Below are positions 41,221-51,482 of a DNA stretch of 60,823 bases, in pieces. The notes beneath the pieces were generated by a model, which was not told the origin of the DNA, searched no databases, and saw only the letters and a list, made by a program, of their open reading frames with translations. Position 1 is the first letter of the stretch. Each line of letters begins with the position of its first letter. Position numbers and translations under genes: made by a program. This DNA comes from Nitrospirota bacterium (lineage in GTDB: Bacteria; Nitrospinota_A; UBA7883; JACRGQ01). The stretch covers positions 1-60,823 of the forward strand of contig JAJRYD010000037.1 in the NCBI GenBank assembly GCA_024275955.1. Direction: 5' to 3'.

Positions 41221-42156
41221 TTAGGAAGCGATAGAGCGGAAATATTCTATCGTTTTGTTCAGCCCTTCCTCAAGCGACCATTTTGGGTCGAAGCCAAGCA
41301 GTTCTTTTGCTTTGGTTATATCCGGCTTTCTCTGTTTGGGGTCGTCTCCCGGCATCGGCTCAAAAACTATTTCGCTTTTTGACCCAAGCATCTCTTTTAT
41401 CTGGGTAGCCATCTGCAAAATTGTCATCTCTTTAGGGTTTCCGATATTAACAGGAGTAGTTATGGAAGAAAACAAAAGCCTTACTATTCCTTCCACAAGG
41501 TCGTCTACATAGCAAAAGCTTCTGGTTTGCGAACCATCACCATAAACAGTTATCGGTTCGTTTTTAAGAGCCTGCATTATAAAATTCGGCACAGCTCTGC
41601 CGTCCATCACCCTCATTCTGGGGCCGAAAGTGTTAAAGATGCGGATTATTCGTGTGTCAACCCACCCCTGTTTCTGGTATGTGTGGGTAATCGCTTCGGA
41701 AAACCTTTTTGCTTCGTCGTAGCAGGAACGCGGGCCGACACTGTTTACGTTGCCCCAATAGCTTTCCGGCTGCGGCGATAGCTCTGGATCGCCGTATATT
41801 TCAGACGTGGAGGCCATAAAGAAAACCGCTTTCTTCGCCTTTGCAAGCTCAAGGCAGTTGTAAGTGCCAAACGATCCTACCTTGAGAGTTTCAAGCGGAT
41901 GCTTGGAATAGTCGACAGGACTTGCCGGAGAAGCAAAGTTAAGAACATAATCAAGCGCCCCTCTATGCTCCAGCTTTTTGCTTATATCCTGTTTGACAAA
42001 TCTGAACTTAGGCTCGTTTTCAAGATGCTTTATGTTGGAACCATCCGAGCAGATAAGATTATCGACAGCTATAACGCTATGCCCGTCGGCTATAAGCGTA
42101 TCGGCAATATGCGAGCCAAGAAAACCTGCGGCACCGGTTATCAGGATTTCGGCCAT
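41221..42156 (-). CDS. UDP-glucuronate decarboxylase (UDP-xylose synthase)-like epimerase
   Basis: A 311-residue short-chain dehydrogenase-type protein: NAD motif [16 protein letters not shown], the [16 protein letters not shown]-type substrate region ([10 protein letters not shown]), [20 protein letters not shown] with the catalytic YxxxK, and a C-terminal [19 protein letters not shown]. The pattern matches Uxs, which converts UDP-glucuronate to UDP-xylose. It overlaps the ugd gene by 16 bp, which supports the UDP-Glc to UDP-GlcA to UDP-Xyl sequence. A closely related epimerase activity cannot be excluded. No dedicated xylosyltransferase is nearby. Confidence 0.85.
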   Translation of the reverse strand: MAEILITGAAGFLGSHIADTLIADGHSVIAVDNLICSDGSNIKHLENEPKFRFVKQDISKKLEHRGALDYVLNFASPASPVDYSKHPLETLKVGSFGTYNCLELAKAKKAVFFMASTSEIYGDPELSPQPESYWGNVNSVGPRSCYDEAKRFSEAITHTYQKQGWVDTRIIRIFNTFGPRMRVMDGRAVPNFIMQALKNEPITVYGDGSQTRSFCYVDDLVEGIVRLLFSSITTPVNIGNPKEMTILQMATQIKEMLGSKSEIVFEPMPGDDPKQRKPDITKAKELLGFDPKWSLEEGLNKTIEYFRSIAS

Positions 42157-43448
42157 TCGCCCCTCCCCATACTATAATACTCAAATCCAAGCCTTCTCTT
42201 TCTAGCCGGATCGTAGAGATTACGCCCGTCAAAAATAACAGGGATATTCATCGCCTCTTTAATCTTTTCAAGATTGAGAAACTTAAATTCCCGCCATTCC
42301 GTTATCAAAAGCATTGCATCAGCGCCTTCACAAGCCTCGTACGAGCTGTTGCAGCAGGTAACGTCGGGCAGAATCGCCTTGGTAGCCTCCATAGCGATAG
42401 GGTCGAACGCCTTTACCGTGGCACCCTCTTTTTCCAACGCCTCTATTATCTCTATCGACTTTGCCTCGCGCATATCATCGGTGTTCGGTTTAAACGCAAG
42501 GCCTAAAACCGCGAACACCTTACCTTTCATATCGGGGAAACGCGCCTTTATCATATCTACAAAATGTGATGCTCTACGCTCGTTGGTATCGACCACATTT
42601 TTTAATAAAGAAAACTCGTTCCCAAGCCCGGACGAGGTATGTATAAGCGACTTAACATCTTTAGGAAAGCAGGAACCGCCGTACCCAAGCCCCGCGTTTA
42701 AAAAGCTTCTTCCTATTCTCTGGTCGTGTCCCATACCTTTCGCGACCTGCTCCACATCGGCACCGACCTTTTCGCAAATATCGGCAATCGAATTGATGAA
42801 AGAAATTTTGGTCGCTAAAAAAGCGTTGGAAGCGTACTTGATTATCTCCGCCGAGTTCACATCGGTTATAAGTATCGGCGCTTCAAGCGATGCGTAAAGC
42901 TCTAAAAGCCTAAAAGCTACTTGGCGCTTAGACGCGCCTATCACTATTCTGTCGGGGTTGAGCGCGTCATGTATAGCGGAGCCTTCCCGCAAAAACTCGG
43001 GGTTGGAGACAACATGATAGTCGTAGTTATTCGGGTTGTTCTCACTCACTATGTTGTGAACGAGGTCGCCCGTACCTACAGGCACGGTACTTTTGTTTAC
43101 GATTATCTTATCGCCGTTCATATGCTTGGCAACTTCTTTAGCCGCCGCCTTTACAAACGATAAATCTGTCTCACCGTCGTCTTTTGGCGGCGTGTTTACG
43201 CAGATAAAAATTATTTCGGAATTTTCAACCGCGTTTTTGATGTCGGTAGTAAAGGAGAGGCGGCCTTCGTTGCGGTTTCTTACTACAAGCTCTTCCAAGC
43301 CAGGCTCGTAAATCGGCATCTTGCCGTTTTCCAGCATTGCGATTTTTTCAGAGAGCTTATCCACGCAGATGACATCGTTGCCAAGTTCGGCAAAAACCGT
43401 TCCAGTAACAAGACCAACGTAACCGGTACCGATAATGCAAATATTCAT
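42141..43448 (-). CDS. ugd: UDP-glucose 6-dehydrogenase
   Basis: A 435-residue UDP-glucose/GDP-mannose dehydrogenase. NAD motif [38 protein letters not shown], the catalytic Cys in [16 protein letters not shown] at about 260, and [21 protein letters not shown]. It oxidises UDP-glucose to UDP-glucuronate, the substrate of the next gene. Eight bases separate it from fmt upstream. Confidence 0.92.
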   Translation of the reverse strand: MNICIIGTGYVGLVTGTVFAELGNDVICVDKLSEKIAMLENGKMPIYEPGLEELVVRNRNEGRLSFTTDIKNAVENSEIIFICVNTPPKDDGETDLSFVKAAAKEVAKHMNGDKIIVNKSTVPVGTGDLVHNIVSENNPNNYDYHVVSNPEFLREGSAIHDALNPDRIVIGASKRQVAFRLLELYASLEAPILITDVNSAEIIKYASNAFLATKISFINSIADICEKVGADVEQVAKGMGHDQRIGRSFLNAGLGYGGSCFPKDVKSLIHTSSGLGNEFSLLKNVVDTNERRASHFVDMIKARFPDMKGKVFAVLGLAFKPNTDDMREAKSIEIIEALEKEGATVKAFDPIAMEATKAILPDVTCCNSSYEACEGADAMLLITEWREFKFLNLEKIKEAMNIPVIFDGRNLYDPARKRRLGFEYYSMGRGEWPKS

Positions 43449-43455
43449 TTACTTT

Positions 43456-44403
43456 TCAACCTTTCTCGTTAGTGAAACGGGAACCGTCGCCAAGCCTCGC
43501 GCCGTTTGCCCAGCTCAAAGCAGAGATTCCCTTTTTCCCTTCCGGCCTAACCTCAAAGATGGTCAATTTACCACTTCCGGTTTCCACTTCCAAACTATTA
43601 CTCAAAACCTTTAGTCTGCCGACCGCTTCTACACTTCTACTCCCTTTGGCTCCAACCAAGCGGGAACGCAATATCGCCACCCGCTTAGCCCCAAACCATG
43701 TGTAGGCGGCTGGAAACGGTGATAGCCCCCTCACCTGCCTGTCTATAACCTCTGCCGGCTGGTTCCAGTCAATCACCCTCTCGGCTGGCTCTAGTTTCGG
43801 GGCGAAGGTTGCCATAGATTCATCCTGTGCCTCTGGGGTTATCTCGCCTTTAGCAAGCAGTTCCAGCGTTCTAACCATAAGGGGTGCCCCTTTTGCCGCT
43901 AACTCGTCGTGGAGGTCTCCCAGCGTCGTTTCAGGCGTTATCGGAACTATCTCCTTTAAAAGCATATCGCCCGCGTCCATCTTTCTAGCCATCAGCATAG
44001 TTGTAACGCCTGTCTCCCCGCACCCCTCCATAATAGCCCTTTGCATAGGAGCGGCGCCCCGAAACAGCGGAAGCAGGGAGCCGTGCAGGTTAACGCTGGC
44101 GGTTTTGGGTATCTCTAAAACCTTTTTTTTAAGTATCTGCCCAAAAGCGACCACCACTATAAAATCCGGTTCCAAAGAGGCGAGCTTCTCCACTGCCTCT
44201 TTGCTGTTTACCGTTTCCGGCTGATAAACAGCTAGCCCCAGCTCTTGGGCCGCTTTTTTAACCGGCGGGGGAAGTCTCTTACGGCCCCTCCCTTTGGGTC
44301 TGTCGGACGGCGTTACGACAAGTAATATTTCATCTCCGGCATTGTGCAGAGCCTTAAGGGTCGGCACCGCAAAGTCCGGCGTTCCCATAAACACGATTTT
44401 CAT
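43456..44403 (-). CDS. fmt: Methionyl-tRNA formyltransferase
   Basis: A 315-residue protein. N-terminal IVFMGTPDFAVPTLKAL, the folate-binding NLHGSLLPLFRGAAPMQRAI and a C-terminal OB-like domain with VRGLSPFPAAYTWF. It formylates initiator methionyl-tRNA. ATG 44403 is the standard start; the open frame extends 37 codons further but lacks conserved residues. def, its usual neighbour, is absent. It is first in the minus-strand run fmt-ugd-uxs and divergent from purL, with 72 bp between the starts. Confidence 0.93.
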   Translation of the reverse strand: MKIVFMGTPDFAVPTLKALHNAGDEILLVVTPSDRPKGRGRKRLPPPVKKAAQELGLAVYQPETVNSKEAVEKLASLEPDFIVVVAFGQILKKKVLEIPKTASVNLHGSLLPLFRGAAPMQRAIMEGCGETGVTTMLMARKMDAGDMLLKEIVPITPETTLGDLHDELAAKGAPLMVRTLELLAKGEITPEAQDESMATFAPKLEPAERVIDWNQPAEVIDRQVRGLSPFPAAYTWFGAKRVAILRSRLVGAKGSRSVEAVGRLKVLSNSLEVETGSGKLTIFEVRPEGKKGISALSWANGARLGDGSRFTNEKG

Positions 44404-44475
44404 TCCAAATAGCCTAACATGCCGGACAGCCAACGGTTGCTCAAAGCCGACGCTGGCACTATAATGCCACCCTTT

Positions 44476-46686
44476 ATGGAAACCAAAATAACTCTTGAGA
44501 CTGCTCTTGAACATGGCCTTACCGAAGGGGAGTTCGCCAAAATAGGCGAGATACTAGGGCGCTGGCCTAATATTGTGGAGCTTGGAATTTTTTCCGCTAT
44601 GTGGAGCGAGCATTGCTCGTACAAAAGCTCGCGCGTGCATCTCTCCAAGTTTCCTACAAGCGGCCCGCAGGTAATACAAGGCCCGGGAGAGAACGCCGGC
44701 GTAGTAGACATCGGCGACAGCTACGCGGTGATATTTAAAATGGAATCGCACAACCACCCTTCCTACATAGAGCCTGTGGAGGGGGCGGCGACAGGCGTGG
44801 GAGGAATACTGCGCGACGTGTTCACTATGGGCGCAAGGCCGGTGGCTACTCTCGACTGTCTGCGGTTCGGCGAGCCTAGCCACGAAAGGACAGCCTACCT
44901 CGTGAGCGGAGTAGTTAAAGGGATATCCTCCTACGGCAACTGTATAGGCGTTCCTACTGTCGGCGGTTCCACCCGTTTCCACAAATGCTACAACGGCAAC
45001 ATACTGGTAAACGCCATGAATCTTGGCATCGCAAAAACCGATGCCATCTTCTACGGTTCCGCTAGCGGAATAGGCAACAAAATAATGTACATCGGCTCCA
45101 AAACCGGACGCGACGGGATACATGGCGCTGTGATGGCATCCGACAGTTTCGGCGACGAGTCGGAAAGCAAGCGGCCTACCGTGCAGGTGGGCGACCCTTT
45201 TACCGAAAAACTTTTAGTAGAAGCATGTATGGAGATTTTCGAGAAAAACCTCGTGGAAGGTATTCAGGATATGGGAGCGGCTGGGCTTACCTCTTCCGCT
45301 TTCGAGATGGCCGATAGAGGCGGAAGCGGGGTAACTATGCACCTCGACAAAGTGCCTGCCAGAGAGACAGGTATGACACCTTACGAGTTTATGCTTTCCG
45401 AATCGCAGGAGCGGATGCTGTTAGTAGCAAAACCTGAAAACGAGCAGGCTATAAAAGCGGTTCTAGGCAAGTGGGATTTAGAAGCGGAAACTATAGGCGA
45501 AGTAGAAGACCACGGCTATGTAAAGCTGATGTTCAACGGTGAGCTGGTGGGGGATATCCCTGTTGCGCCTTGCGTGGCGGCGGCACCGAAATACGACAGA
45601 CCGAGGAAAAGACCAAAATATCTTGACGAGGCATGGAGGTTCGACTGCTCCTCACTACCGCAAACCGACATAGAGGAATCTTTTTTCAAACTGCTCTCAA
45701 GCGTTAATCTAAATTCCAAAAGATGGATAACAGAGCAGTACGACTCGATGGTAGGCATCGGCACCGTTGACGGGCCGGGAGGCGACTCTGCGGTAATAAG
45801 AGTAAAAGGAACCAAAAGGGCTATAGCTGTATCGGCCGGATGTAACGAGCGGTATGTATACCTAGACCCTGAGAGAGGCGGTAAAATAGCTGTCGCTGTG
45901 GCGGCTAGAAATGTTGCATGCAGTGGCGCGAAACCGCTTGCCACTACCGACTGCCTTAACTACGGCTCTCCGGAAAAGCCGGAGGTTATGTGGCAGTTTG
46001 CCGAATCTATTAAAGGTATGGCAAAAGCGTGCGAAAAGCTTGGCGTGCCTGTGGTAAGCGGTAACGTAAGTTTTTATAACCAAACAGGAGATACCGCGAT
46101 ATACCCAACCCCTATGATAGGCATCGTAGGGGTGCTGGAAGATGTTTCAAAAGCTGTAAGGCACTCGTTCCAAAATGAAAACGATGTTATCTTCCTACTT
46201 GGCGAAACTTTTGCCGAAATCGGCGGAAGCGATTATCTAAAAACGATTCATGGCGCGGATGCAGGCAGGCCGCCGGCGATTGACCTTGAAAAAGAAAAAG
46301 CGCTTATAGAACTTTTGCAGGAACTTTCAAAAGAATCTTTGATAAGCTCCGCGCATGACATTTCGGAGGGCGGTCTTTTGCAAACGCTCGCCGAAAGCTC
46401 TCTTGGAGGTAAGTGGGGATGCAGGGTAGATATCGACAGCGATATGCGTAGCGACTTTTTCCTCTTTAGCGAATCGCAATCGCGCGCGGTGGTAAGCATG
46501 CCGGAAAAGAACGAAGAAAAGGCGATTGAGCTTTTCAATAAACATGGTGTGCCGTTTAACGCTATCGGCAGAGTGGAGGAGAGACGGTTTCGTATTTCCA
46601 TTAACGGCAAATCGCTTATAAAGACAACCGTTGAGAATTTAAGAAACCTGTTTGAAGGTTCTTTCGAGAGTGCCGTATTTAAGTAA
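44476..46686 (+). CDS. purL: Phosphoribosylformylglycinamidine synthase subunit PurL
   Basis: A 736-residue small-type PurL. Key stretches are [15 protein letters not shown] near 40, a [21 protein letters not shown] metal and ATP region, [14 protein letters not shown], and [11 protein letters not shown] near the C-terminus, all in usual order. With PurS and PurQ it converts FGAR to FGAM in purine synthesis; those genes are not in the window, and purE is at 55307. ATG 44476 is chosen to give the usual N-terminus ([15 protein letters not shown]). Upstream ATGs at 44464 and 44419 are possible. Confidence 0.93.
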   Translation: METKITLETALEHGLTEGEFAKIGEILGRWPNIVELGIFSAMWSEHCSYKSSRVHLSKFPTSGPQVIQGPGENAGVVDIGDSYAVIFKMESHNHPSYIEPVEGAATGVGGILRDVFTMGARPVATLDCLRFGEPSHERTAYLVSGVVKGISSYGNCIGVPTVGGSTRFHKCYNGNILVNAMNLGIAKTDAIFYGSASGIGNKIMYIGSKTGRDGIHGAVMASDSFGDESESKRPTVQVGDPFTEKLLVEACMEIFEKNLVEGIQDMGAAGLTSSAFEMADRGGSGVTMHLDKVPARETGMTPYEFMLSESQERMLLVAKPENEQAIKAVLGKWDLEAETIGEVEDHGYVKLMFNGELVGDIPVAPCVAAAPKYDRPRKRPKYLDEAWRFDCSSLPQTDIEESFFKLLSSVNLNSKRWITEQYDSMVGIGTVDGPGGDSAVIRVKGTKRAIAVSAGCNERYVYLDPERGGKIAVAVAARNVACSGAKPLATTDCLNYGSPEKPEVMWQFAESIKGMAKACEKLGVPVVSGNVSFYNQTGDTAIYPTPMIGIVGVLEDVSKAVRHSFQNENDVIFLLGETFAEIGGSDYLKTIHGADAGRPPAIDLEKEKALIELLQELSKESLISSAHDISEGGLLQTLAESSLGGKWGCRVDIDSDMRSDFFLFSESQSRAVVSMPEKNEEKAIELFNKHGVPFNAIGRVEERRFRISINGKSLIKTTVENLRNLFEGSFESAVFK

Positions 46687-46923
46687 GCCAAAAGGCTTTT
46701 AAAGGTGTCGCATTAGAGTGATTACTGTAGATGTTACATAATTCGGGAACAAAATAAGTTGAAAAAGAAAGTTAAAAAACAGACCTCCAGCATCCACTTC
46801 TTTCTAAAAGGAGAGGATTAAGGGGGTGGTCTCCCTTACCTTTCTGTCCCGCACTTGCAGGAGGCCTTCCCTTCTTGAAAAGGGAAGGAAAAACAGTAGA
46901 ATGATTTTTTCAAATGGTCTCAA
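46687..46923. other. Intergenic hairpin region
   Basis: Short AAGCC/GGCTT stem after the purL stop, then a CCTTCCCTT/AAGGGAAGG hairpin at 46865-46888 within purine/pyrimidine-rich sequence that also resembles parts of the 52798 and 59404 repeat family. No gene. Confidence 0.4.
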
Positions 46924-47601
46924 ATGCTAAAGGGGCGTTTGATTATCGATCCTTTTCTTTCCGGCATAGAAAACATGGGCGTGGACGAAGCACTTTTCGA
47001 CAGAGCCGGAAGCGACGGCAGTTTTCCTGTTACGCTAAGGCTTTACGGCTGGACACCGCCTACGGTGAGCATAGGGCGGCGGCAGGGTATAGAAAAAGTG
47101 AACAGCTTGGCATGCAAAGCTAGAGGCGTTGAGATAGTAAAACGTTTCGGCGGTGGCTCTGCCGTTTACCACGACGAGGAGATAACCTACTGCTTTGTTA
47201 CTAGGCTCGATGTTATACCTCTGCCTTCTACCGATAAATGGAGAAAGATTTTCGCACTGCTTCTTAAAAAACTTGGGCTGACACCAGAACCTTTTCACGG
47301 TAAAGCGGGCGAAGCGCGTACAACCTGCTTTGCCTCTGCCGAAGAAGATGAACCTACGATAGACGGCAAAAAGTGGGTCGGCTCCGCTAGAAGAAAGTCG
47401 AAAGCAGTTTTCCTTCAGCATGGTTCAATACTATTAAAAAGCCAGCCTCACTTTTTAAAAGAACTTATTAAAAATAGTGATGCCGATAGTTCAATAGGAC
47501 TACTAGAGCTACTACCGCCGAAAATAGATGCGCAAACGATTGCCAACGCTTTTATAAAATCGGTGGAAGAAGTTTTCGGCCTAAGTTTCAGTTCCGACTA
47601 A
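46924..47601 (+). CDS. Lipoate-protein ligase A family protein
   Basis: A 225-residue protein of the BPL/LplA/LipB fold. MGVDEALFDRA at 18, RLYGWTPPTVSIGRRQ, then the conserved KRFGGGSAVYHDEEITYCFV, and a Lys in the IDGKKWVGSARRKSKAVFLQHGSI segment. It transfers lipoyl or octanoyl groups to the lysine of lipoyl domains, which the lpd product would recycle. Whether it is LplA, LipM or LipL-like cannot be settled from sequence. It is monocistronic. Confidence 0.8.
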   Translation: MLKGRLIIDPFLSGIENMGVDEALFDRAGSDGSFPVTLRLYGWTPPTVSIGRRQGIEKVNSLACKARGVEIVKRFGGGSAVYHDEEITYCFVTRLDVIPLPSTDKWRKIFALLLKKLGLTPEPFHGKAGEARTTCFASAEEDEPTIDGKKWVGSARRKSKAVFLQHGSILLKSQPHFLKELIKNSDADSSIGLLELLPPKIDAQTIANAFIKSVEEVFGLSFSSD

Positions 47602-48264
47602 TTGTCATCACTGTATGTGCCAGGTAATTCGGGGACCGTTTTTGGCAAACTCTACAGGTGTTTTTCCTTATCAATGTCCTAATGTATTCTATCCGCACGC
47701 TCGTGCATGCCATCTTCGTCCATCGTCCGTGGTTCTTCTTTGGACGCGCATGACACTATGAGAAAAAGATTTGGTAAAAGCAACGGTACAAATCTGAACA
47801 TTTACCCACCTCCGGTTTCGATTCGGTCAACTTCAAGTTAATAGCCCGACAATTCTGACAACCCGATAGAGACGTCTAACTCCAGCGATGGCTCTGCTCC
47901 ACTCACTACGCTCGCCACAGGCCACGCCGGTGCGCAGCTTGCACAGGAGAAGCGAGCAGTACAAGGCACGCGAAGTAACGAGTGAGGAAGCGTAGGTTGC
48001 CTATGTGAGAGAACAAGAGAGACGACTAGATACTGACAAACAACGAAAGTTGCGGTGAAACGTCTGGGAATCGCCACGACTTAGCAGGCGCGGGCGACTA
48101 CTCGCTCCACGCCGTAGCATGGGGTTATCCGAAGCAAGGAGCTTGCACAGGAGAGGCGAGTAATACAAAAAGCCCGAAGTTCTTGGCGAGGGAGCGCAGG
48201 TTATCTGCGTGACCAAGCAAAAAGCAAAGGCGACAACGTAGTTACGAAGTCTATCCGAAGCAAG
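47602..48264. other. Long gene-free region with an insertion-like element
   Basis: No protein gene. The first 270 bp are without clear features. From 47879 a distinct element with 9-bp flanking direct repeats and an internal tandem repeat runs to the end of the DUF507 gene. Confidence 0.5.
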
Positions 48265-48266
48265 CT
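47879..48266. mobile_element. 388-bp ORF-free insertion with internal tandem structured repeat
   Basis: Flanked by AGACGTCTA at 47870-47878 and 48267-48275, a 9-bp direct repeat consistent with target duplication. It truncates the DUF507 gene: removing the element would extend that protein by nine codons. Two diverged repeat units inside (47936-48025 and 48140-48232) share AGCTTGCACAGGAGA and a stem at 47990 and 48193 with compensatory changes. Confidence 0.55.
47936..48232. repeat. Two diverged tandem units, 204-bp period, possible structured RNA
   Basis: Unit 1 (47936-48025) and unit 2 (48140-48232) align with roughly 70 percent identity. The stem GCGTAGG/CCTATGT in unit 1 becomes GCGCAGG/TCTGCGT in unit 2, keeping pairing. 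TATCCGAAGCAAG precedes unit 2 and recurs after it. Confidence 0.5.
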
Positions 48267-48549
48267 AGACGTCTATGCCGCGCCGTTTTTTGTTCTCTTC
48301 TGTGTAGTGGCGCTGATATATGGTGTCCCAATCTTCTGTGCCTTCGCGTATATCCCGTCCGTAAGATGCTATGGTTTTCCGTACCGCTATATCTATCTCG
48401 TCTTCCATCGTCAGCTCGTCTGTAAGCACTTTCACCACACCGAGCCTTAAGTCGTTATCTTCGACAAAATATTCTATACGATCGTCGGCCAGTATCGCTT
48501 TTAGTATCTCTTTTGAGAGATGGTTTATCTTTTCTCTTGTCAGTTTCAC
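48265..48549 (-). CDS. DUF507 family protein (shortened by an insertion)
   Basis: A 94-residue helical protein beginning MKLTREKINHLSKEILKAILADD and containing ELTMEDEIDIAVRKTIASYGRDI, the DUF507 pattern. Function is unknown in the family, which is common in Deltaproteobacteria and Aquificae. It overlaps the paralogous gene upstream by 4 bp. Its stop coincides with a 9-bp repeat flanking the 388-bp insertion: the sequence beyond the other side would give SIGLSELSGY and a stop, so the original C-terminus was probably longer. Confidence 0.85.
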   Translation of the reverse strand: MKLTREKINHLSKEILKAILADDRIEYFVEDNDLRLGVVKVLTDELTMEDEIDIAVRKTIASYGRDIREGTEDWDTIYQRHYTEENKKRRGIDV

Positions 48550-48827
48550 AGTATCAGCCCTCTTTCGCGCGCAAGTTTGTTTTTAATCATCTGGAACACT
48601 TTTCGGTAATTGACGTTATTTTCGTCTATTGTTTCTTCCTGCTCCCTTAATATCTCCTTCACTTCCTCGTTGAGTGCGTCATCGACCATCAGGTCGGCGG
48701 TAATAGCCCCTTCCACAAGTTCGTTGACAGATTTAACGTCGCAGTCGTATTCGATCATCTTCTTTTCAGCGAGATAGCTTACTATTCTCTCCGACAGGTA
48801 ATTAACTGTATCTTTACCAAGTTTCAT
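48546..48827 (-). CDS. DUF507 family protein
   Basis: A 93-residue helical protein, MKLGKDTVNYLSERIVSYLAEKK, with LMVDDALNEEVKEILREQEE in the middle. It is a paralogue of the next gene downstream, and the two are translationally coupled, which suggests a heterodimer. Function unknown. It follows the PHP phosphoesterase gene by 12 bp. Confidence 0.85.
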   Translation of the reverse strand: MKLGKDTVNYLSERIVSYLAEKKMIEYDCDVKSVNELVEGAITADLMVDDALNEEVKEILREQEETIDENNVNYRKVFQMIKNKLARERGLIL

Positions 48828-48839
48828 CTTTCTCCCACC

Positions 48840-49682
48840 TTAGGCTATAACAGGTTTTCCTGTTCTGTTGTGTGCCAAAAAATTCTCAAACTCTTTTTTA
48901 TCCAAACCCGCGGAAAGGATTTTCCGCGGCGAATTTTCGTTTCCATGATAGTCGCTCCCCCCGCATATACCGAGGTTGTAGCGTTCCGCCAGTTCCATAC
49001 ATTTTCGCTCATCGCCAGGCGAGTGTGAGGAGTGATAAACCTCTATGCCGTCAAGCCCCTCATCTACCAGCGATGGAATAAGAGTACTTACGCCTGTCGC
49101 AAAAGGATGCGCTACATAGGCCACACCTCCGCTTCCGTGAAGCAGTGCTATAGCTTCTACCGGCGAAAAGAAGTCAACCGCTTCATAAGCATCGGAACTA
49201 TCTCCAAGAAGACGTGAAAAACAGTCGTCAAGGTTTCTCACAACTCCCTTTTTAATCATAAAACGGGCAAGGTTGAGCCTGTTATACGAACTCCCGCCTA
49301 TATTTTCGCCAAGCTCGTCCCAATCTATCAAAGCCTTTTTGGAAGCATTCAGCTTTTTAACGATAGAAAAAAGCCTATCTTTTCTTTTTGTCGCAATTTT
49401 CCCAAGTACTTCAAGCAGTTCTTCATTCTCTGAGTCGATAAAATAGCCAAGAATATGCACCTCTTTGCCTTCGTTGGTGGCGGTAAGCTCTATGCCTGGT
49501 ATAAACTCCGCCCCTTCGCACTTAGAGCATATATCGTGTCCGGCCACAGAGTCGTGATCTGTGAGGGAGAATGTTTGAAGACCGCTTTCCAGTACCTTAT
49601 CGCAAAGGGACTCTGGTGAATCAAGCCCATCTGAAAAGGAGCTATGGAGGTGTAAATCGGCCACTATTTCCCGCACAAACAT
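48840..49682 (-). CDS. PHP-domain phosphoesterase
   Basis: A 280-residue PHP protein of the TrpH/YciV type (RNase AM or 3',5'-nucleoside bisphosphate phosphatase-like). Metal ligands appear in DLHLHSSFSDG (residues 9-19), SLTDHDSVAGH, IPGIELTA, YVAHPFATG and GGSDYHG. It hydrolyses phosphate monoesters or short RNA; substrate unknown. First gene of the unit with the two DUF507 genes and divergent from gspE, with 146 bp between the starts. Confidence 0.87.
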   Translation of the reverse strand: MFVREIVADLHLHSSFSDGLDSPESLCDKVLESGLQTFSLTDHDSVAGHDICSKCEGAEFIPGIELTATNEGKEVHILGYFIDSENEELLEVLGKIATKRKDRLFSIVKKLNASKKALIDWDELGENIGGSSYNRLNLARFMIKKGVVRNLDDCFSRLLGDSSDAYEAVDFFSPVEAIALLHGSGGVAYVAHPFATGVSTLIPSLVDEGLDGIEVYHSSHSPGDERKCMELAERYNLGICGGSDYHGNENSPRKILSAGLDKKEFENFLAHNRTGKPVIA

Positions 49683-49828
49683 ATCCTCCTTTTCTTCTTT
49701 TCAAGTTTTGACCGATGCATTATACTACATCCTGTAGGCACGTTTAAAGTGCTGATTTAAAAAACCAAACTGCCAAAATTGGGGGAAGTAGGCTTTTTTG
49801 CCAAGATAGGCAAAGAGGCTCTTGAAGT

Positions 49829-51475
49829 ATGGCTGTAAGGGGAAAAAAGAGGCTGGGCGACCTACTGATAGAAGCTGGTGCCATCACACCAGAACAGCTT
49901 TGCACTGTTCTCCAAAAGCAAAAAGAACTCGGTTATAGACTTGGGAAAACTTTAATATCTATAGGCCTCCTAACGGAAGATAGAATACTTTCTATCCTTT
50001 CACGACAGCTTGGGCTAGAGCTTCTCGATATCGACCGGATAGAGCCGGACCTCGCAGTTTTGAAAAAAATTCCCGAAACTATGGCCCGCAAATTGATACT
50101 TTTCCCTATCAGGCAGGAGGGAGGCACATTAACCATCGCAATGGCCGACCCGCTTGACCTTCCGGCTATAGACGAGCTTTCGTTAAAACTTTCGTGCGAA
50201 ATAAGAGTCTGTGTCGCGCCCGAGCATCAGATAGAGCGGTCGATAACAAGACATTATGGAATAACAGGCTCCGCCCAAGAAGCTCTGCGCGCCATGAACG
50301 GCGGCAAGACTGAAACCAGAGTGAGCGGTACGGCGAACAGGGAAGAGCTTATACCAGAATCGGCACCAATAGCCAAACTTGTAGAGACAGTAATCCGGCA
50401 AGCGGTTAACGACAGAGCGAGCGACATCCACATAGAACCAGACGAAAATGAAGTTGTGATCCGTTACCGGATAGACGGCATGCTGTTCGTAATTTCCACC
50501 CTCCCCGGAAAACTGCAGTCGACCGTAGCAAGCAGGGTGAAGGTAATATCCCGTATGGATATAGCAGAGACACGGCTTCCGCAGGATGGCCGTTTTATGC
50601 TTACACATAACGGAAAGATGATAGAGTTCCGCACTTCGTCATTTCCTACGATTTACGGAGAGAACGTAGTGATAAGAATATTGAACGTGGAAACGACAAA
50701 AAAAGAGCTTTCCCAGACAGGGCTTACAGGTATGTCGCTTGAAAACGCAAGGAAGCTTTTCAGCTTTCCCTTTGGAATGGTGATAGCGACAGGGCCGACA
50801 GGAAGCGGCAAAACAACCACCCTCTACTCGGCACTACAGCTTCTCAATAAACCGGAGAAAAATATAATCACAGTGGAAGACCCTGTGGAATACCGCATTG
50901 CAGGGGTGAGACAGTCGCAGATAAACCCTAAAGCGGGGCTTGGCTTTGGCAACAGCATGCGTTCAATCCTGCGGCAGGACCCAGATATAATAATGGTCGG
51001 CGAAATAAGAGATACAAAAACCGCGGAGACAGCTGTGCAGGCGGCGATAACCGGCCATCTGGTACTCACGACACTACATACCACCGATGCCGCCAGCGCC
51101 GTGATACGGCTGGTCGACCTTAGGGTGGAGAGGTTCATGGTCGGCTCCGCTCTTCTTGGGGTAATAGCACAGCGGCTCGTAAGGACCATCTGCGAAAGAT
51201 GCCGAAAAAAGCTGGATGGCAAAAATATTTTTATCGGAACAGGTTGCTATAAATGCCGAAAAAGCGGCTACGCTGGGCGTACCGGAATTTTTGAAACACT
51301 TCTTATCGACGATAGACTTCAAGAGATGATATCGAAGGGAGCATCATCTTCCGAAATAACGGAGTATGGCCGAAAAGAAAGAGATATGACGACAATGAGA
51401 GAAGACGGCATAGAAAAAGTGCGCGCCGGCATTACCACCATTGAAGAACTAAACCGCGTAAGCCCGGAAATCTAA
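49829..51475 (+). CDS. gspE: Type II secretion / type IV pilus assembly ATPase
   Basis: A 548-residue secretion ATPase. N-terminal MshEN domain (residues 1-130: RLGDLLIEAGAITPEQL, ILSRQLGLELLDI), a linker (ESAPIAKLVETVIRQAVNDRASDIHIEP), Walker A GPTGSGKTTTLYSAL, aspartate box and DPDIIMVGEIRDTKTAETAVQAAITGHLVLTTLHT, and the C-terminal zinc motif CERC...CYKCRKSGYAGRTGIFE. It powers pseudopilus or pilus assembly. The platform gene follows after 7 bp. Neither the pilins nor the secretin are in the window. A TTTGCC/GGCAAA hairpin lies just upstream, before the GAGG ribosome site. Confidence 0.88.
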   Translation: MAVRGKKRLGDLLIEAGAITPEQLCTVLQKQKELGYRLGKTLISIGLLTEDRILSILSRQLGLELLDIDRIEPDLAVLKKIPETMARKLILFPIRQEGGTLTIAMADPLDLPAIDELSLKLSCEIRVCVAPEHQIERSITRHYGITGSAQEALRAMNGGKTETRVSGTANREELIPESAPIAKLVETVIRQAVNDRASDIHIEPDENEVVIRYRIDGMLFVISTLPGKLQSTVASRVKVISRMDIAETRLPQDGRFMLTHNGKMIEFRTSSFPTIYGENVVIRILNVETTKKELSQTGLTGMSLENARKLFSFPFGMVIATGPTGSGKTTTLYSALQLLNKPEKNIITVEDPVEYRIAGVRQSQINPKAGLGFGNSMRSILRQDPDIIMVGEIRDTKTAETAVQAAITGHLVLTTLHTTDAASAVIRLVDLRVERFMVGSALLGVIAQRLVRTICERCRKKLDGKNIFIGTGCYKCRKSGYAGRTGIFETLLIDDRLQEMISKGASSSEITEYGRKERDMTTMREDGIEKVRAGITTIEELNRVSPEI

Positions 51476-51482
51476 AACTGTC

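Noticed and set aside
47838-48216. Two minus-strand frames in the 388-bp insertion
   Set aside because: They have no homologous motif and overlap the structured repeat; the tail of one is only the lost end of DUF507.
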